Shown here in pieces: positions 50,042 to 56,732 of a stretch of DNA of 64,000 bases; positions within the stretch are counted from its first letter, which is position 1, and each line of letters starts with the position of its first letter. The notes beneath the pieces were generated by a model that worked only from the letters and a program-made list of their open reading frames with translations, ran no database searches and was not told the DNA's origin. A program made the translations under genes and the position numbers. Origin of the DNA: Phymorhynchus buccinoides (taxonomy: Eukaryota; Mollusca; Gastropoda; Neogastropoda; Raphitomidae); the NCBI GenBank assembly GCA_017654935.2, contig CM065699.1:21642610-21706609 (forward strand). Direction: 5' to 3'.

Positions 50042-51420
50042 GACACACACACACAGGCACACACGCACGCACACGCACACTATGACAGTAAAAGAAAGAG
50101 GAGCCGCTGTAGCTCAGTTGGTAAGTCCGAGTCGCTAGCTCGTAATCCGTCATGGTTTGCATGTTTTCCGTGGGTAGTTTGTGCACTTTAACAAGTACTT
50201 TGCCGGAAATCACCTGCGACACACCAGAGCAGGGGCAGATAACGCTAATTGATCGAGTTTCGGGAAAGGGCTATAGAGCAGACCTGATTACCCGCATAAT
50301 GAACAACCTGGAATTTGCCACAGAAAAACCTGGATTTTGAGGGGGAAAAACCCCAGAATTCACATCGGTACACGACTCGCGATAAAACCCTGATTTAAAA
50401 GGTATCTTGCGAGCGCACTGTGTGAAATTTTGAAGTCCACGTTGAAGTACTTGCAGTGTGCATGTTCGTCTCCCAAACGCGAACTTGTTATTCCTGGCAC
50501 TTTCAAATACTTTTGAGAAAACTTCTGCTTCACTTTTGGCCATTTCACCCTGTCACTGCTGTCGTTTGTCGAAGATTTCTGGCGCTTGCCTCCTGCGGTT
50601 GACTTGCCTGACGACATGTTTGGTGCAAAACTACAACCCTTGCGTCTTTTCATACAAATGGAAAATAATAAAAGACGTTTTTTCGAAATCCCAGGATTTT
50701 CAGCGTTCACCCGGAATTTATTATTTTACCCAGAAGTTGTGCAAATTCCCGGGATAATTCTGGCAAATCCGGGAGGGCAAACAGGTCTGGGAGACACATA
50801 GAGACGGGGGCACATCGATAGGATCCGACCTCACCTTGATTAACCTGTCCAGCAGCTCCGCCCCATTCTTCACGTTCTGATCAGGGTGTGCTGCTAGCTG
50901 CCCACAACAAACACATCGCACTGACCATTCACCGCACAAACCATCACAATGAACAACAAAGGGGAATGCAATCTGTTACTTGCCATTCAGAACGAATGTC
51001 ACTGAAGTAGCAATGCATGATCATAATCGCACATAAACAATAAAACAAAACATGACTTTGAGCAATCCTACCACTTTAAAAAATAATAATAAAATAGAAT
51101 GAAATGAAAAATGATAAATAAAACATAAAAAAATCTGCATAAAAAAGACAACCAGAATTAAGTCTAACAGTTAACATTAGTAAACAAAAAATTGTTTAGG
51201 TAGCACTAAAACTTGCCACAATTTAAAAACATACCAACATTCATTATCAATTTCAATTTATAGAATTGTGATCTCTTAGCAGGGGCTATAATTATGAAGC
51301 GTTCACACACTGACAGTGTAACTGTAGGAAAGTAATGTCACCACATGTAAAAATCCCTGTGAATGCTTGAAATCCTAATCAAATGGTCAGTCAGTGGCTA
51401 ATGAGGACATAATAATAATG

Positions 51421-51453
<33 letters not shown>

Positions 51454-53370
51454 GCTTCTATAACGCTCTTCGATGATAAAAAAAATCATCCTCAGAGCAC
51501 TTTACAAATATTACGAGAGAAAACAATCAAGAACAAAAACATTATTACAAAACAATATAAAGAAGTAAATAAAAATAAAAAAATGAAAAAATGAATGCTC
51601 ACGCCGTTCACCCCCACCCACCACTATTTCACATACACATTATAGACACCGTTTCAAAAAACACTTTAAAAAGAAGGATACAAAATAATTATTGAACATA
51701 TGAATTGCATCACTGGGACAGATGAACATACAAATTTCTATACCTGTTCTCACACTCTCCTGTCCAATGCCCGGACTAGACTTACAGTAATACTACTAAT
51801 ATAATTTATTTTGTATTGCTCTTCTGTTAAGTCAAGAGTACCCAAATCAACTCGACTTGACAAACAACACTGCACTGAGCTTTTGTTTTTTTAAAGTTAA
51901 TCTATCCAGCAACTGACTCATGTTACATCTTTCTGGGGCTGCTTCTTGCATGCTTTCTTTGAAGAATACAAACATGATGAGAAATAACATTTATCATAAT
52001 TTATATTCTTCTTTTTCTTCTTCGTCAATCACTCAGTCTGAAAGAGTCTCCTATCATATGAGTACAGATGTGTCACGCTGACGTTACGCACAGGTCTAAC
52101 TAAGTAACTACCGTATTTTACGGACTACAAGGCGCACCTGATTATAAGGCACCCCCCCCAAATTTCACACAAAATTCAGATTTTGTTATTATATTTTCTT
52201 ACTATATTATCAGTCGCATTATAAGGCGCAGGGGTCTCAGACTAGGAAAAAAGTATCGCCTTATAGTCCGTAAAATACAGTAGTAAGTTTGTCATTTACT
52301 AAGATATAGTTCGGCCCAGCATGCCCGTCTTCGGTTGGAAAAAATCTCTGTAAGAGTTTCTAGAACGAAGGCAGGAGAACAGTCAGTAAGGCAGAAAGAG
52401 AGTAGATGAGACAGCAAGCAAAGGGAAAAGGCTAGTCAAAGAGAGTGAAAAATTAACAAAGTTGCTAAACATAACTTCCAGAAGGTGGAAGAACTATTTA
52501 TACTGACTGATTTCCCTGGAACCCTCACAGGGAGGCATCATAATACGTACACCCCAAATTTGATACCAAATTCAAGTTTTGTTATTATATTTTCTTCTTT
52601 TATTTCAAAACTTATAATATATAAGGCATTATAATATAACGCCTTATACAGAGGAACCTCCCTTATAAGACCTCATTTTGGATTATTTTGTAAGGTCTCA
52701 TTTTGGATGATTTTTTAAGGTCTTACAAGGGAGTGGTCTTAAAGGGTAATTTTAATACTTACAAAGAAGGGCAATGTCTCAGAGAAGTAGGTTTTATATG
52801 GGAGGGAGTCTTATAATGGGAGGTCTTATATGGGAGGTTCCACTGTAATATAAGGCGTAGGGGTCTCAGGCTGGGAAAAAAGTATCGTCTTATAATCCGT
52901 AAATGACGGTTTTACTACAAAGCTCACCTTGCTGAGTCCATCAAAGATGTCGTTGAAGAAGGGCAGGACGGCCCCCCGTGCCACCTTGACGATGTTGTAG
53001 AGCGCCTCGCAGGCGTAGTACTGCACCCGACTGTCCACATCATGGAAACAGGCGATCACCGGCAGCACCAGTTCGTTGATGTACGTGCACGACTCCTGCG
53101 CAATGAAGAAATTTTTTTAAAAAGTGGGTACTATAGGTCAATTCTCGGTTAATTCCATTTTTGCCTTTCTTACCAAACATGAAGCTGTATTTTATGAACA
53201 TTTTCAGCTAATTATCTTAGTTCAATCATTAATTGCAGTCATGATAAAGGCCATTATCTAATACGCCCCCCCCCCCCCCCCTATGTAGTGCAGTACACAG
53301 CAGCATTTGTCACAGTCATGGTCCATTGCGTTTTTCACGTCTTATGGGGGGGGGGATGGTGGATGTGTGT

Positions 53371-53412
<42 letters not shown>

Positions 53413-56400
53413 GGTGTAGAGTTAGGGTTAGGGTTAGTATTCCAAAAAGATAATTAGCTGAAAAGGTTAATAAAATACAGCTTTATGTTTGGTAAGAAAG
53501 GCAAAAACGGAACAATGGAATTAACCGAGAAATGCAGGGGGGGGGGGGGGGGGGCGGGGGGGGGGCACATCTTTACCTTTACCAAAAAGTGTTCGCCATG
53601 AAGGCATTAGCCCCTAGAGGTCGAAATACAACAAACAAACAACTACACAACAAGTGTAAAATGACGTTATTTTACTCACAATAAAATGTTTGTTTTGTTT
53701 TGTCTTTTGTGAATAAAATAACGTCACTTTACACTTGTCCTGTAGTTGTTTGTTTGTTGTATGTTCCAGCGACGTTGCAGTCTGTTTCAGTTTTTTGGTC
53801 GAAATACAAGTCGTTAGTTTTTACTCTTTCTCTATGCCAACACAGTGATGGGCAGGTAATATCATTAATACTAGAGTATCACTGAGTTACCATGGGACAA
53901 AAACAAAAACTAGCAACGTGTATTTCAACCTTAAACACTTTGTTTCTTGTCGTACCCTGGCTAAAACTAAGACTCCAGGAATCATCCTAACAGCCGAAGC
54001 ACTTGAACACTATGGCACAAATACACTGGTCAGCTAGGGATGAGAACATAATGTATGTGACAGTTTTTGATTACCCCGCCACATGAGCAGCCACACTGTC
54101 ACTCTGACTTCGGAGGAACTATGATTTTGACTTCCAATGCAACAATAAAAGACAACAAAACAATCTTGACAATAAGTATAACAGTTTTACTAATAGTACA
54201 GGGAAACCCATTTAGTACGAGTACGGTTTAAATGAGAGCCCGTGTTTAACGAGTGGTTTCAAAATTCCCGACCACAAGCCTTCTTTTTCCTTGTTAAATA
54301 ATTCTGCATACAACGAGCTCGCTACAACGAGCAACTTGCATATAACGTACAATTTATTGACTCCCAAAGTCAAGCTTTTATGCAAAAACTACGCGGTTAG
54401 AACGAGAACGCACTTACAACCACACCGCCATCCCAAAGTCAAGCTTTCTTGCACAACTACCTGGCTAGAACGAGAACACACTGACAACAACATCGCCATC
54501 TTGACTGACCCCTCGATATGTAAGCGGCATTCTGATTGGCCGATATAACAACTTGGGTGTCTGCAGTGCAAGCAGACGACACTGGACTCACTCTTTGCGC
54601 ACTGATCTTGTGACTTCCGGGAAATTTTAACTTTCTCTTAAAGCGCGTGTGTGGATTTTATGTTTTTGATGTTATCGTGTGTTAATAAACTGTTTTAAAG
54701 TGTATGTAATCGGCATTAAAAAACCTATGGATACAGGATACTGGGCTTACAACCATGCTTTGTTGGGTAAGTGTGTTGTTTCCGTTTTTCTGTCTTTTTC
54801 ACACTTTACCAACACGCACATCACAGTAGATGTGAGGACCGATTGATAGGTTTGTCAGGGTTGCCAAAATCGATAAAATGGTTTGAACGAGCAATGCTTA
54901 CAACGAGTAAATTGGCCCTCTCCCCTGGAATTCGTACTAAACGGGTTTCACTGTAATATGCAATAAAATTGAAACATTACTGATGTGGTAAAATACCAAT
55001 TTAAGAAAATGGGTGTACACAATTACAGACTTAAAACATCGACAACAGCAACCTCCACTGCAAGAAGGAACATAGCATTTCTCAACTAAACAATCTTGAC
55101 AGCTTGTATGCTGTGAAAATATACATGTAAAATTTCTATGAATTCCAATTAATTTAAGCGAGTGATATATTTCTTATTTCTACTAATTCTACAACAAAAC
55201 ATGACCACTAACAAAATCTGATATATATATTAGGCAAAGGTAAAGATGTGCCACCCCCCCTGCATTTCTCGGTTAATTCTATTTTTCCGTTTTTGCCTTT
55301 CTTACCATACATACAGCTGTATTTTAGGAACATTTTTAGCTAATAACCTTTTTGGAATACTAACCCTAGCCCTAAACCTACCCCTACCCCCCACTATGTA
55401 CTGCAGTACACCGCGATTTGTCACAGTTGTGGTTCGTGGCGTTTTTCCGTCTTATAGGGTGGGGGGTAGGGTTAGGCTTAGGGCTAGGGTTAGGGATAGG
55501 GTTAGTATTCCAAAAAGGTTATTAGCTAAAAATGTTCCTAAAATACAGCTTTATGTATGGTAAGAAAGGCAATAACTGAAAAATAGAATTAACCGAGATA
55601 GGTAGGGGGGTGTGGCACATCTTGACCTTTACCATATATTATACCTAGTTGCTGGCTTTCAATAAAGAATAAACCTTGCAATACTCTGTGCATCAAGGTT
55701 ACTGAGCAAATAAAACAACATGGTGCCAGCCAATACTCCAGTCCCACCACAGGATTACTCATACATGTGTATGCATGTGTTACGCCCAAGCCATGAAATT
55801 GCCTATAAAATTCATGAAATGGGCAAAATGCTTTGCCCAATACATGAAATGGACAATGTCTATCACTTTTTTCAATTCTCATTCGCACAGGTATTAAGGT
55901 TGATTCAACAATAGCACATTTTTCTACATTGTATGTTCACCCCCAACCCATCCCTAACTCTTCCAAATGCTACTCTGGGGCATGCCTGAGCCACATGTTT
56001 TATCAACGTTTCATCAAAATTGGGTCTGAATAAAATAATTTTAAATTCATCTTTAGGTGCGATTTCTCATTAGTTTGAACCAATTCTTGATCTCTGTGTG
56101 TTACTTTAATTATGAACAAAAAATAGTGCTTTTCTAAATTTATATAGCAACTTTTGTTTTATATTTCATGGACTGGGCAAACTATTTAGCCCAATCGCCC
56201 CTCAAAACAAGGGGTCCCAGGGACTCCTTCACTTACAGTATAGAGGGTCCTAGAGGCGGGATAGAGGGTCCCAGTGGCATTAGTGCTTCATAGACCCCCA
56301 AATGGGGGTCCCTGGGAGCCCTGCCCATTTCATGAAATGGGCAATTTCACAGATCGGGTGTACAGTAACACATGCGCAGGAAACAAATCAAAAAACAAAA

Positions 56401-56687
56401 AAAAGCAAACGGCAAATTTCACCTTTCCCAGTCCAATGGCAACAGCAGCCAAGCCTATTAAGCCTCCTTTCCTTGTGTTAGGATTTTGGGAGTAAGCAAA
56501 ATCAGCGCCCAAAACTTTGAGAGTTCTCTTGATCTGGTCCAGCTGATTGTTGGTCACAAAGTCTTTCACAAGCCTGCATCAGCAAAATAACAAAACAAAA
56601 ACATTTTTGCATGGATTATGTCAAAGTTCTGTTGCTGTTTTTGTTTGAAAAATGTTCTTTGCATCAAATGAAAAGTAGAAGAATCTT

Positions 56688-56732
<45 letters not shown>

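Noticed and set aside
50098..50165. Possible tRNA gene
   Set aside because: Has an A-box-like start but no B box, anticodon loop or closing stem; better explained as a SINE fragment.
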